A program made the position numbers and the translations under genes. Shown here one piece after another: positions 1 through 7,772 of a stretch of 64,000 nucleotides of DNA. The first letter of the stretch is position 1; the number at the start of each line of letters is the position of its first letter. Source of the DNA: Streptomyces bluensis. GTDB taxonomy: Bacteria; Actinomycetota; Actinomycetes; Streptomycetales; Streptomycetaceae. The stretch is taken from NCBI RefSeq assembly GCF_014650715.1, contig NZ_BMVM01000003.1, positions 310,001 to 374,000 on the forward strand. The letters run 5' to 3'. Below the pieces are notes generated by a model. The model worked only from the letters and a program-made list of their open reading frames with translations. It made no database searches and was not told the origin of the DNA.

Positions 1-244
1 TGAACAGGTTCATCCGGAAGCCGATGGCCACCGCGAGCGCCGCGATGTAGTACATCGAGGCCTGGTTGATGATCAGGACCTGGATGTCGGAGAACGTGGC
101 CTGCTCGAACATCAGGGTGTACGGCTCGACCGGGTTCTTGCCCGAGGCGATCAGCACCACCGAGGTCAGGGCGAAGGCCACGGCGAGCGCGATGACCGGT
201 CCGGCCACCGCGAGGAGCACACGCTCCTTGTCGAACTTCTTCAT
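1..244 (-). CDS. ABC transporter permease, nucleoside/simple-sugar type (5' part only)
   Basis: Only the first 81 codons lie in the window; the gene runs off the left edge. It begins MKKFDKERVLLAVAGPVIAL, giving a short cytoplasmic start followed by a hydrophobic helix and then a GKNPVEPYTLMF loop, the usual opening of BMP-system (YufP/NupP-like) permeases of the branched-chain amino acid/ribose permease family. Its ATG overlaps the stop of the upstream ATPase gene (TGATGA), so the two are translationally coupled. With the ATPase and the lipoproteins it should form a membrane importer, most likely for nucleosides; substrate is inferred from family, not shown. Confidence 0.88.
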   Translation of the reverse strand, partial: MKKFDKERVLLAVAGPVIALAVAFALTSVVLIASGKNPVEPYTLMFEQATFSDIQVLIINQASMYYIAALAVAIGFRMNLF

Positions 245-1986
245 CAGCGGGCCTCGTCTTCCGGGGCGTCTGCCTGGGTCTTCGCCGGACCTTGGGAGGG
301 GATGTTCGCCGCGGTGTCGGCCTGGGTCTCCGCCGGGGCGTCGGCTTCGGTCCGGGCCGGGGCGTCGGCTTGGGTCTGGGCGGGGTCGTCCGACCCGGAC
401 TCCGCCGGCCCGTCCGCCGGGGGCTCCTCGTGTTCGAGGTGGCCCGTGGCCGCGCCGGTCATGGCCGAGCCGAGTTCCTCCGGGGTGATCGTGGCCGGGT
501 CGGCGTCGGCGACCAGCTTGCCGTTGTAGATCACCCGGAGCGTGTCGGACAGGCCGATCAGCTCGTCCAGGTCGGCGGAGATCAGCAGCACGGCCAGGCC
601 CTCGCGGCGCGCCTCACGGATCTGGTCCCAGATCTGGGCCTGCGCGCCGACGTCCACCCCGCGGGTGGGGTGGGCGGCGATCAGGAAGCGCGGCTTGTGG
701 CTCATCTCGCGGCCGACGATCAGCTTCTGCTGGTTGCCGCCGGAGAGCGAGGCCGCGGTGACGTCGATGCCGGGCGTGCGGACGTCGTACGCCTCGACGA
801 TCCGCCGTGTGTCCTCCTGGGCGGACTTCGGGTCCAGCCAGACGCCCTTCGCGTTGGGCGCCTCGGTGACGTGGCCGAGGATCCGGTTCTCCCAGAGCGG
901 GGCCTCCAGGAGCAGTCCGTGGCGGTGGCGGTCCTCGGGGATGTAGCCGATGCCCTGCTCACGGCGCCTGCGGGTGGGCCAGCCGGTGATCTCGTCCTCG
1001 GCGAGCGTGATGACGCCGGAGTCGGCGTGCTTGAGGCCGATGAGCGCGTCGACGAGTTCGGTCTGGCCGTTGCCCTCGACACCGGCGAGCCCCAGGACCT
1101 CGCCCGCGTGGATGGTGAAGCTGATGTCGTCGAGCAGCGCCTTGCCGCCGGGGGCCTCAAGGCGGAGCTTCTCGACGGTCAGTACGGGGCGGTCGGTGAC
1201 CGTGGACTCGGCGGTCTCGGGGGTCGGCAGCTCGCTGCCCACCATCAGCTCGGCGAGCTGGCGCGGGCTGGTCTCGGCGGGCACGGCCGTGCCGACGGTC
1301 GTGCCGCGGCGTATGACGGTGATCTCGTCGGCGACCGACAGCACCTCGCCCAGCTTGTGCGAGATGAAGATGACCGACAGTCCCTCGGACTTCAGCTCCC
1401 GCAGGTTGGCGAAGAGCGCGTCGACCTCCTGCGGTACGAGCACCGCGGTGGGCTCGTCCAGGATCAGGGTGCGGGCGCCGCGGTAGAGGACCTTGAGGAT
1501 CTCCACGCGCTGGCGGGCGGCGACGCCGAGTTCCTCCACCAGGAGGTCGGGGCGTACCCCGAGGCCGTAGCGGTCGGAGATCTCCTTGATCCTGCGGCGT
1601 GCCTTGCCGCCGATGCCGTGCAGCTTCTCGCTGCCCAGCACCACGTTCTCCAGCACCGTGAGGTTGTCGGCGAGCATGAAGTGCTGGTGGACCATGCCGA
1701 TGCCGCGGGCGATGGCGTCGGCGGGACTGCTGAAGGTCACCTGCTCGCCGTCGACGGCGATCGTGCCCTCGTCCGGCTTCTGCATGCCGTAGAGGATCTT
1801 CATCAGCGTCGACTTGCCGGCGCCGTTCTCGCCGACGAGGGCGTGCACGGTGCCCTTGCGGACACTGAGGTGGATGTCGTGGTTGGCCACGACGCCCGGG
1901 AAACGCTTGGTGATTCCGGCGAGTTCGACGGCGGTCGCCTGACCGTTGACCGCCGCGCCGGCCGGAGGGCTGCTGGACGCGTTGAT
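244..1986 (-). CDS. ABC transporter ATP-binding protein (two fused ATPase domains, BMP nucleoside/sugar uptake)
   Basis: Energises the BMP-type importer. Two ABC domains are fused: the first has Walker A GENGAGKST and Walker B LILDEPTAVL; the second has signature LSGGNQQK and the degenerate ATPase features typical of the RbsA/YufO class. The C-terminus carries an Ala/Glu/Asp-rich tail with imperfect repeats of QADAPA/EADAPA, beyond the usual ~510 residue core. The first conventional start codon (GTG at 1890) would cut into the conserved strand GITKRFPGVV that precedes it. The reading frame is open further upstream, with no ATG, GTG or TTG. An ATC codon at 1986-1984 lies 8 nt from a good AGGAG ribosome site and gives INASSSPPAG, so I use that as the start (580 aa). 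If it is rejected, the start is GTG 1890. Followed by the permease with a one-base overlap. Confidence 0.9.
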   Translation of the reverse strand: MNASSSPPAGAAVNGQATAVELAGITKRFPGVVANHDIHLSVRKGTVHALVGENGAGKSTLMKILYGMQKPDEGTIAVDGEQVTFSSPADAIARGIGMVHQHFMLADNLTVLENVVLGSEKLHGIGGKARRRIKEISDRYGLGVRPDLLVEELGVAARQRVEILKVLYRGARTLILDEPTAVLVPQEVDALFANLRELKSEGLSVIFISHKLGEVLSVADEITVIRRGTTVGTAVPAETSPRQLAELMVGSELPTPETAESTVTDRPVLTVEKLRLEAPGGKALLDDISFTIHAGEVLGLAGVEGNGQTELVDALIGLKHADSGVITLAEDEITGWPTRRRREQGIGYIPEDRHRHGLLLEAPLWENRILGHVTEAPNAKGVWLDPKSAQEDTRRIVEAYDVRTPGIDVTAASLSGGNQQKLIVGREMSHKPRFLIAAHPTRGVDVGAQAQIWDQIREARREGLAVLLISADLDELIGLSDTLRVIYNGKLVADADPATITPEELGSAMTGAATGHLEHEEPPADGPAESGSDDPAQTQADAPARTEADAPAETQADTAANIPSQGPAKTQADAPEDEAR

Positions 1987-2071
1987 GGCGCACTCTCCTG
2001 TGGAAGGGGGTCGCCTACGCGTGTGGCACCCCTATGGCAACTGGCAACGAACGGGGTGACGCGCCGTTCGA

Positions 2072-2110
2072 CAACGGGGTACAGGGCGAAAGGCTCCCCG
2101 TACCCCGTTG
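2072..2110 (-). terminator. Hairpin between BMP lipoprotein gene and ABC ATPase gene
   Basis: Perfect 11-bp arms (CAACGGGGTAC / GTACCCCGTTG) around 17 nt lie just after the stop of the lipoprotein gene on the minus strand. There is no clear U-tract. It could end most transcripts after the lipoprotein, or stabilise that part of the message so that the binding protein is made in excess of the transporter. Confidence 0.55.
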
Positions 2111-2156
2111 AGCGGAGGTCACCCCGCGGTTACTGGCTGATTGAGGCCCTGCTGTG

Positions 2157-3212
2157 TCAGCTGGTCCTGACCTTGATCTCGCCGCTGATGATCTTCTCCT
2201 TGGCCGTTTCGATGGCTTGCTGGAGCTCGGTGTCGTCCTTGAACCTGGGGTTGGAGTCCGCGAGGCCGACCTCACCGGTCTTCAGATCGCCCCGTACGAT
2301 ACCGCTCTCCGGCTTGCCGTCCTCGACGGACTTCGCAAGGTTGTAGACCGCCTTGGCCACGTCCTTCGTCGCCGAGGTGAGGATGTGGTCCTTGTACTTC
2401 GCGAGGGCCTGCTGCTCGTACTGGTCCGAGTCGACGCCGATCGCCCACACCTTGTTGGCTGCGGCGGCCTCGATCACACCCTGGCCCGACAGGCCGGCCG
2501 CCTGGTAGACGACGTCGGCCTTCTTCTCGATCTGGCTCTCGGCGGCCGTCTTGCCCTTGTCGGGGCTGGAGAAGCCGCCCTCCTCCGCGGTCTGCGTGAG
2601 GTACTGCGAGAGGACCTTCGCCTTGGGGTTGGTGTCCTCGACGCCCTGCTTGAAGCCCGCCTCGAACTTGTGGATGAGCGGGATGTCCACACCACCGACG
2701 AAACCGACGGTGTTCGTCCTGGTCGCCTTGGCGGCGGCGACACCGGCGAGGTACGAGGCCTGCTCCTCGGAGAAGACCAGGTCCGCGACGTTCTCCGCCT
2801 GGATGGTGGAGTCGTCGACGATGCCGAACGTGACGTCCGGGTACTTCGCCGCGGCCTCCTTCACGGCTGCCGCGTAGGCGTAGCCGACACCGATCACCGG
2901 GTTGTAGCCCTGCTTGGCCAGCGAGACCAGGCGCTGGGTCTTGTCGGCGTCCGTCTCGCCCTCGGTGGGCTCGACGTCCGTGGTCTCGTAGCCGAACTCC
3001 TTCTCCGCCTTCCGCAGGCCCGCGTACGCGGCGTCGTTGAAGGACTGGTCGCCCTTGCCGCCGACGTCGTACGCGATGGCGAGGCCCTTGTCGCTCTTCC
3101 CCTCCTGGTCCTGGGAGGACGCCTCGGTCGAGGTGCCGCCGCAGGCGGAGAGGGCGAGGGCGAGGGACGCGGTCGCTGCGCCTGCGACCGTGAGGCGGGA
3201 AACCCGGCGCAT
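2157..3212 (-). CDS. BMP-family substrate-binding lipoprotein (copy 1)
   Basis: 351 aa. The N-terminus MRRVSRLTVAGAATASLALA is a lipoprotein signal with lipobox LSAC, so the mature protein is lipid-anchored outside the membrane. The body shows BMP (PnrA-like) hallmarks: GLAIAYDVGGKGDQSFNDAA at the ligand-binding N-lobe, ADVVYQAAGLSGQGVIEAA and WAIGVDSDQY in the second lobe. Family members bind purine nucleosides. The gene directly precedes the ABC ATPase and permease genes on the same strand and is the likely receptor of that importer. It is a close paralogue of the lipoprotein encoded next upstream (3524-4582); the two share most motifs word for word. Confidence 0.93.
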   Translation of the reverse strand: MRRVSRLTVAGAATASLALALSACGGTSTEASSQDQEGKSDKGLAIAYDVGGKGDQSFNDAAYAGLRKAEKEFGYETTDVEPTEGETDADKTQRLVSLAKQGYNPVIGVGYAYAAAVKEAAAKYPDVTFGIVDDSTIQAENVADLVFSEEQASYLAGVAAAKATRTNTVGFVGGVDIPLIHKFEAGFKQGVEDTNPKAKVLSQYLTQTAEEGGFSSPDKGKTAAESQIEKKADVVYQAAGLSGQGVIEAAAANKVWAIGVDSDQYEQQALAKYKDHILTSATKDVAKAVYNLAKSVEDGKPESGIVRGDLKTGEVGLADSNPRFKDDTELQQAIETAKEKIISGEIKVRTS

Positions 3213-3280
3213 GTGGTGTGCTCCTGTCGTACTGCGCCGTACGGTGGTTCTTCACGGCTTCGGCGCGTGGTGGCTCCGCC

Positions 3281-3301
3281 GCAGAGTAACGCGCGTAGAC
3301 C
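3281..3301 (-). promoter_or_regulatory. 21-bp element shared with the second BMP gene (copy 1)
   Basis: The + strand reads GCAGAGTAACGCGCGTAGAC plus one C. The same 21 bp, with a single difference, occurs at 4655-4675. Both copies sit about 70 nt upstream of a BMP lipoprotein start codon. The core ACGCGCGT is palindromic, and on the coding strand a TAMTCT string resembles a -10 box. It is probably a common promoter/operator; the regulator is unknown. Confidence 0.5.
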
Positions 3302-3401
3302 TGCGGGTGAAAGCCTGCGGTACGGCTTGTTATGCGGCCGCAACGCTCCGCTGGTTGGGTGGGTTCTGGTCGCGCCGTTTTTTGTGCGGTGCGTCCAGGG
3401 C

Positions 3402-3443
3402 TGCGGGTTGGTTTTGGCTGGTCGCGCGGTTCCCCGCGCCCCT
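3402..3443 (+). repeat. Interspersed Streptomyces repeat, copy 1
   Basis: A 42-bp stretch (TGCGGGTTGGTTTTGGCTGG..., then GTCGCGCGGTTCCCCGCGCC) is the reverse complement, with only about two differences, of 38926-38967. The motif 'ctggtcgcgc(a/g)gttccccgcgcccc' is a repeat I recall as widespread in Streptomyces intergenic regions. Here it lies between the two BMP transcription units beside a strong terminator. Confidence 0.7.
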
Positions 3444-3470
3444 TTCGGGCGCGCCCCGCGTTCCCTGTGA

Positions 3471-3514
3471 ACGGCAAGCGGGCGGGCGCCCGGGGGTGCC
3501 CGCCCGCTTGCCGT
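3471..3514 (-). terminator. Terminator hairpin downstream of BMP lipoprotein copy 2
   Basis: Perfect 17-bp arms (ACGGCAAGCGGGCGGGC and its complement) with a 10-nt loop, ending 10 nt after the stop codon of the 3524-4582 gene. One of the strongest hairpins in the window; it separates the two paralogous lipoprotein genes into separate transcription units. Confidence 0.85.
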
Positions 3515-3523
3515 GGTCGTCGG

Positions 3524-4582
3524 CTACTCGGTCTTGACCTTGATGGAGCCGTCGACGATGCCTTCCTTGGCCTTGGTGACGGCGTCCGAGAGGCCGGGGA
3601 TCTTCGCGAACTCGGGGTTGCTGTCGACCAGGCCGACGCCGTTCACCTTCAGGTCGAAGGTCTGCGTGCCGGTCAGCGGCTTGCCGTCCTCGACGGACTT
3701 GGCCAGCGCGTACACCGCGCCGCCGATGTCCTTCGTCGCCGAGGTCAGGATGTACTTCTTGTACTTGGCGAGGGCTTCCTGCTTGTACTGGTCGGAGTCG
3801 ACGCCGATCGCCCACTTCTTCGCGGTGGCGGCGGCCTCGATCACGCCCTGGCCGGAGAGACCCGCGGCCTGGTAGACAACGTCCGCGTTCTTCTCCAACT
3901 GGGCCTCGGCGGCGGCCTTGCCCTTGTCCGGGCTGGAGAAGCCGCCCTCCTCGGCGGTCTGCGTCAGGTACTGCGACAGGACCTTCACCTTGGGGTTGGT
4001 GTCCTTGACGCCCTGCTCGAAACCGGCCTCGAACTTGTTGATCAGCGGAACGTCCACGCCGCCGACGAAACCGACGGTGTCCGTCTTGGTCGCCTTGGCG
4101 GCGGCGACACCCGCGAGGTACGAGGCCTCGTTCTCGGCGAAGACCAGGGAGGCCACGTTGTCGCCCTCGACGACGGAGTCGACGATGCCGAAGCTGACCT
4201 TCGGGTACTTCTTGGCGACCTCTTCCATCGCGGGGCCGTACGCGAACCCGACACCGACGATGGGGTTGTAGCCCTGCTTGGCCAGCGAGGTGAGGCGCTG
4301 CACCTTGTCGGCGTCGGTCTCGCCCTCGGTCGGCTCGATGTCGGCGGTCTTGTAGCCGAACTCCTTCTTGGCCTTCTCCAGGCCCGCGTACGCGGCGTCG
4401 TTGAAGGACTGGTCGCCCTTGCCACCGATGTCGTAGGCGATGGCGAGCCCCTTCGCCTCGCCGCCGCTCTCGCCGCCGCCGCCACTTCCGGCTTCGCTGC
4501 TCGTACCGCCACAGGCCGTGGCCGCGAGGGCCAGCGACGCGACCCCCACCGCGACGCTTGTCAGTTTGGATATCCGACGCAT
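3524..4582 (-). CDS. BMP-family substrate-binding lipoprotein (copy 2)
   Basis: 352 aa from the chosen ATG. The signal MRRISKLTSVAVGVASLALA ends in lipobox LAATAC, followed by a Gly/Ser-rich linker (GSGGGGESGGE) and the BMP domain with GLAIAYDIGGKGDQSFNDAA, VVYQAAGLSGQGV and WAIGVDSDQY. An ATG five codons upstream (4597) is in frame but its AGGGAG touches the codon, whereas the second ATG has GGGGAA at a normal distance, so the second is preferred. A paralogue of copy 1 with its own upstream element and its own terminator. It either binds a different nucleoside for the same ABC core or is expressed under other conditions. Confidence 0.92.
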   Translation of the reverse strand: MRRISKLTSVAVGVASLALAATACGGTSSEAGSGGGGESGGEAKGLAIAYDIGGKGDQSFNDAAYAGLEKAKKEFGYKTADIEPTEGETDADKVQRLTSLAKQGYNPIVGVGFAYGPAMEEVAKKYPKVSFGIVDSVVEGDNVASLVFAENEASYLAGVAAAKATKTDTVGFVGGVDVPLINKFEAGFEQGVKDTNPKVKVLSQYLTQTAEEGGFSSPDKGKAAAEAQLEKNADVVYQAAGLSGQGVIEAAATAKKWAIGVDSDQYKQEALAKYKKYILTSATKDIGGAVYALAKSVEDGKPLTGTQTFDLKVNGVGLVDSNPEFAKIPGLSDAVTKAKEGIVDGSIKVKTE

Positions 4583-4654
4583 TGTGAAGTTCCCCATTCT
4601 CCCTAGCCCCGCAGTGGGTGCTGGTTCAGCCCCCGCCGTGGGTGCCGAGTCCGG

Positions 4655-4675
4655 CGCAGATTAACGCGCGTAGAC
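4655..4675 (-). promoter_or_regulatory. 21-bp element shared with the first BMP gene (copy 2)
   Basis: GCAGATTAACGCGCGTAGAC plus C on the + strand, 20/21 identical to 3281-3301 and placed 73 nt before the start of this lipoprotein gene (69 nt in the other case). Conserved position and sequence argue for a promoter or operator that co-regulates both receptor genes. Confidence 0.5.
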
Positions 4676-4787
4676 CATCGAGGGAACGGGGTACCGCGTG
4701 GCTGTTATCCATTCGTGCCGATGGCCGGTTAAGTCCGCGTGAATCACGAGCCCAAAAGGGGCGATCAGGACATAACGCCCCCTGGTC

Positions 4788-4826
4788 GGCCGGGGAGGGG
4801 TGACGGCCGGTCACCCCTCCCCGGCC
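4788..4826 (-). terminator. Terminator hairpin of the amidohydrolase gene
   Basis: Perfect 17-bp arms (GGCCGGGGAGGGGTGAC and complement) with a 5-nt loop, starting 10 nt after the amidohydrolase stop codon on the minus strand. Confidence 0.85.
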
Positions 4827-4835
4827 GCGCCGCGA

Positions 4836-6068
4836 CTACCGTCCGCCGTCGAGGAGGGCGGCCGCGGTGAAAAGCTCCACGCCGACGGTGATGGCGTGCT
4901 CGTCGGCGTCGAAGTCGCCCTGGTGGAGGTCGCGGACCAGACGGTCGCCGGGCCGGCGGACGCCGAGGCGGGCCATGGCGCCCGGGACGTGCTCCAGGTA
5001 CCAGGAGAAGTCCTCGCCGCCCAGGCTCTGATCGGTGTCCTCGACGGTGTCCGCGCCGCGGCGCGCGGTCATGGCGTCGCGCAGCAGTTCGGTCACGACC
5101 GGGTCGTTGACGACCGGCGGAACGCCCCGGATGTAGTTGATCTGGGACTTGGCGCGGTGGAGGGTGGCGACTTCGTCGATCGCCGCGTGCACGAGGTCGG
5201 GGGCCTGCCGCCAGGCCTCGATGTCGAGGCAGCGCACGGTTCCGGAGAGCTCGGCGTGCTGCGGGATCACGTTGCAGGCGTGCCCGGACTCGATACGCCC
5301 CCAGGTGACGGCGAGCCCGCTGCGGGCGTCGACGCGGCGGGCCACCAGCGCGGGCACGTCGGTGGCGACGCGGGCGGCGGCGGTGACGAGGTCGGTGGTG
5401 AGGTGGGGGCGCGCGGTGTGGCCCCCGGGGCCGTCGAGTGCGACTTCCAGGCGGTCACAGGCGGAGGTGAGGGGCCCGTTGCGCAGCCCGATCCGCCCGG
5501 CCTCCACCCTGGGGTCGCAGTGCACGCCGATGATCCGCCCCACGTTCTCCAGAGCACCGGACTCTATGGCGTCGGGCGCGCCACCGGGCAGCACCTCCTC
5601 GGCCGGCTGGAAGATCAGCCGCACGGGCCGGGGCAACCGCCCCTTCCGGTGCAGGTCGGCGAGGACGAGCCCGGCACCGAGGACGACGCTGGTGTGCACG
5701 TCGTGGCCACAGGCGTGCGCGCGGTCGGGCACGGTGGAGCGGTAGGGGCTGTCGACCTTCATGTCGGGAATCGGCAGGGCGTCGATGTCGGCCCGCAGGG
5801 CGAGCATGGGCCGCCCGCCGTCCCAGTCACCGATGTCACACAGGAGCCCGGTCCCGGTTTCGAGTACGCGCGGCCTGAGCCCGGCCTTCTCCAGACGGGC
5901 CTTGATCGCGGCGGTGGTACGGAACTCCTGGTTGCCGAGCTCGGGGTGCATGTGCAGGTCGCGGCGGAAGGCGACGAGTTCGGTGCGCAGGGCATCCGGC
6001 AGGGTGCCGGGAAGCGCCGCTTCCCCGGGCAGATCGGCCTCGGACTCTCGGGACATCAGTTGGTTCAC
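4836..6068 (-). CDS. M20 family amidohydrolase/metallopeptidase
   Basis: 410 aa, a normal length for the M20D (AbgB/HipO-like) group, which hydrolyses N-acyl amino acids or aminobenzoyl-glutamate-type amides in the cytoplasm. Metal-binding residues are visible: HACGHDVH at about 118-125, FQPAEEVLPGG with the catalytic Glu pair, HCDPRVEAGRIGLR, and the C-terminal GGEDFSWYLEHVPGA. An in-frame second Met (MSRESEA) four codons in is an alternative start. It stands alone between its own terminator and an upstream intergenic region; linkage to nucleoside uptake genes is positional and says little about substrate. Confidence 0.9.
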   Translation of the reverse strand: MNQLMSRESEADLPGEAALPGTLPDALRTELVAFRRDLHMHPELGNQEFRTTAAIKARLEKAGLRPRVLETGTGLLCDIGDWDGGRPMLALRADIDALPIPDMKVDSPYRSTVPDRAHACGHDVHTSVVLGAGLVLADLHRKGRLPRPVRLIFQPAEEVLPGGAPDAIESGALENVGRIIGVHCDPRVEAGRIGLRNGPLTSACDRLEVALDGPGGHTARPHLTTDLVTAAARVATDVPALVARRVDARSGLAVTWGRIESGHACNVIPQHAELSGTVRCLDIEAWRQAPDLVHAAIDEVATLHRAKSQINYIRGVPPVVNDPVVTELLRDAMTARRGADTVEDTDQSLGGEDFSWYLEHVPGAMARLGVRRPGDRLVRDLHQGDFDADEHAITVGVELFTAAALLDGGR

Positions 6069-6318
6069 CCTAAGAAGAGTAGGGCGATCTGGCGGTCACC
6101 TAACCCGCGATCAACAAAAATTCAGCCCGTCAGAGAAGAAAATCTGACCGGTTGGCGCATGGCGATCACGGGAGGTGGGTATACCCGCCCGGCTTTTCGG
6201 GACGATTGGGCGATCAGCTCGGCTCGGGGTCGTAACACGACCCGGCGGGATCACCACGAGTTCCTGGGCGCTGGGGATGGCCGCTGGGACCGCGGGCCGC
6301 CGGGTGTGCGGGGCGCGG

Positions 6319-6351
6319 AAGTGCGACAGTTTCCGGAAATCTGTCGCACTT
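6319..6351 (-). terminator. Terminator hairpin after the Uma2 gene
   Basis: Perfect 11-bp arms (AAGTGCGACAG / CTGTCGCACTT) enclose TTTCCGGAAAT, itself palindromic, so the whole 33 bp is almost one palindrome. It lies 32 nt beyond the stop of the Uma2 gene. The rest of 6069-6382 shows no gene; it contains the AT-richer upstream region of the amidohydrolase. Confidence 0.75.
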
Positions 6352-6382
6352 TACGGAGGGGTGGCCGCTGAGTCGGGCCGCG

Positions 6383-7018
6383 TCAGTGCGGAGCCGGACC
6401 ATGCTCCGCACCCTCCGAGGGAACGGCGAACTCGGAGGTGTCGAGCTCGAAGTCGAAAGGTGCGGGCACATGGAGGGCTCGCCCGAAGGGCACAGTCGTG
6501 CGCGAACGGTAGCCCTTGGGTGAGGGGTCCCAGAACGCGGTGACCTCCTGGACCTGTATGTCGAGGACGAGGTACACGGGAACCACACGCCCGTACGTGT
6601 CCAGCTTGTCCAGCCAGTCGGCGTCCTTGGTGGCGTCCTCTGCGGATACGGGGGTCAGCTCGGCGACGAGGGAGAGCGCGGCTCCGTCGGCATGACGACC
6701 TTCGGCATCGAATGCGGTCTCGTGGGCAACGTGCAGGCCGGGGCCGAAGGCTCGCTCGGCCCCCGGGAAGGAAAAGAGGAACGGCGCGGCGTCGACGTGA
6801 TGCCCTTCGGGCGCGTGCGGCTCCAGCTGCCGACGCAGAGACCGCATGACCGGCTGGTATCGCGGCTTCGGCCAAGGCGACACGACGATCTTCCCCCGGA
6901 TGAGCTCGGCCTTGTAGCCGTCAGGTGTGTCCAGTTCCTCGACGGTCCGGAGCAGGTCCTCGAAGGCTCCGGACCCGGATGCGTCCATAGCCGCCGGGCG
7001 CTCGATCATGCTGGCCAC
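6383..7018 (-). CDS. Uma2 family (DUF820) PD-(D/E)XK-like protein
   Basis: About 211 aa. The Uma2 fold is indicated by the opening TPDGYKAELIRGKIVVSPWP, the central variable strand FGPGLHVAHETAFDAEG, the acidic SLVAELTPVSAEDATKDADW segment (normally VxEVxSPS) and KLDTYGRVVPVYLVLDIQ. The family has the restriction-endonuclease fold and is greatly expanded in Streptomyces and cyanobacteria; function is unclear. Start: GTG at 7018 has GGGAGG six bases away, while the ATG at 7009 lies too far from it. The reading frame is continuous upstream into a fragment of an ATP-binding protein, so a longer fused ORF exists on paper but lacks a proper start. Confidence 0.78.
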   Translation of the reverse strand: MASMIERPAAMDASGSGAFEDLLRTVEELDTPDGYKAELIRGKIVVSPWPKPRYQPVMRSLRRQLEPHAPEGHHVDAAPFLFSFPGAERAFGPGLHVAHETAFDAEGRHADGAALSLVAELTPVSAEDATKDADWLDKLDTYGRVVPVYLVLDIQVQEVTAFWDPSPKGYRSRTTVPFGRALHVPAPFDFELDTSEFAVPSEGAEHGPAPH

Positions 7019-7054
7019 CACGGTCCTCCCTGAGTACAGGGCGTGTTGATGCCT

Positions 7055-7445
7055 CCACCGTAGTGCCGAGCAAGACGCGCGGCGCGGCTTGAGCAGCTTC
7101 CCGCCGCGCCCGTACAGATCGTCACCGAGCAGGCAGCCGCCCCAGCGATCGGCCCACTCCCGTACGAGGAGCAGCCCACGCCCACCGAGCGATCCCTCGT
7201 CCGCCTGTTCCACCTGCCCCTGCGCGACGCCCGTCGAACTGCGCCGGGCGGGCGGCTTGTCGAACGGCGAGGGCAGGTGGGGGTCGGTGTCCCACACGGC
7301 AACCCGCACCCCGTTCCGGGGCTCGGCATCGAGCCGGTCGAGCGCGCGCAGCCGCAGGAATGCCGGCCCTTTGGTGTGCTGGTAGGCATTGGTGACCAGC
7401 TCGCAAGCTACTTGCGAAAGTACGTCATGGCTATCGCAGCTCGGA
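7055..7445 (-). pseudogene. 5'-truncated ATP-binding (anti-sigma-like HATPase, AbaA-type) gene
   Basis: The frame reads DVLSQVACELVTNAYQHTKG, then RVAVWDTDPHLPSP and GRGLLLVREWADRWG. These are the N-box (ELVTNA), D-box (VWDTDP) and G-box (GRGLLLV) of the small Streptomyces GHKL ATP-binding proteins. The normal first ~45 residues are absent, there is no ATG/GTG/TTG before the N-box, and a transcription terminator (7471-7506) sits where the 5' end should be. The remnant has no stop before the Uma2 gene. Best read as the decayed ATPase partner of the WhiJ-like genes found at 10.3-11.1 kb. Confidence 0.7.
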
Positions 7446-7470
7446 GCGGTCCTCTCAGCCCGGACATGGG

Positions 7471-7506
7471 AGGGCCCCGACTCTTGGGGGCGAGAGTCGG
7501 GGCCCT
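7471..7506 (-). terminator. Terminator of the three-gene minus-strand unit
   Basis: Perfect 14-bp arms (AGGGCCCCGACTCT / AGAGTCGGGGCCCT) with an 8-nt loop, 24 nt after the stop codon of the 7530-7772 gene. Confidence 0.85.
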
Positions 7507-7529
7507 GGTCTTGCTTGCCTCACCTCGGT

Positions 7530-7772
7530 CTATGACACGTGCGGCTCGATGCCGGGATCAGTCATGGTGGCGTCGAAGTACTGGAACGCCGACAGCTCGT
7601 AGCCGCTGTGGTGTGTCAGGCCCGCGTGCTTGAGACACCACACCTGGGCGTTGTCCGCGTCGGCTGTGTCGGCGGAGCGTTCGCCGCACGTGAGGCACTT
7701 GCCGAAGTGACGGACGGCCATGGCCGGTATGGCTGAGAGCGTCCACTTGGCGAACTGGTAGCGGGCCCTCAC
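7530..7772 (-). CDS. Small zinc-ribbon-like protein of the DUF7848 type
   Basis: 80 aa. Contains CLTCGERS at about 26-33 and WCLKHAGLTHHSGYELSAF further on; the two Cys-containing motifs suggest metal binding. This short protein is common in Streptomyces next to XRE regulators and is usually annotated as a DUF7848 protein; no function is known. Its GTG overlaps the stop of the preceding gene by 4 nt, and it is the last gene of a three-gene unit ending at the hairpin 7471-7506. Confidence 0.7.
   Translation of the reverse strand: MRARYQFAKWTLSAIPAMAVRHFGKCLTCGERSADTADADNAQVWCLKHAGLTHHSGYELSAFQYFDATMTDPGIEPHVS

Noticed and set aside
292..2346. Long ORF of 684 codons on the + strand opposite the ABC ATPase gene
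   Set aside because: Gly/Arg/Ala/Leu-rich shadow of the minus-strand gene in high-GC DNA; no domain, and the minus-strand protein is unmistakable.
6383..7309. A single fusion protein of ATP-binding domain and Uma2
   Set aside because: The frame is continuous, but the ATPase part lacks its N-terminus and start codon, and a good GGGAGG-GTG start exists for Uma2 alone.
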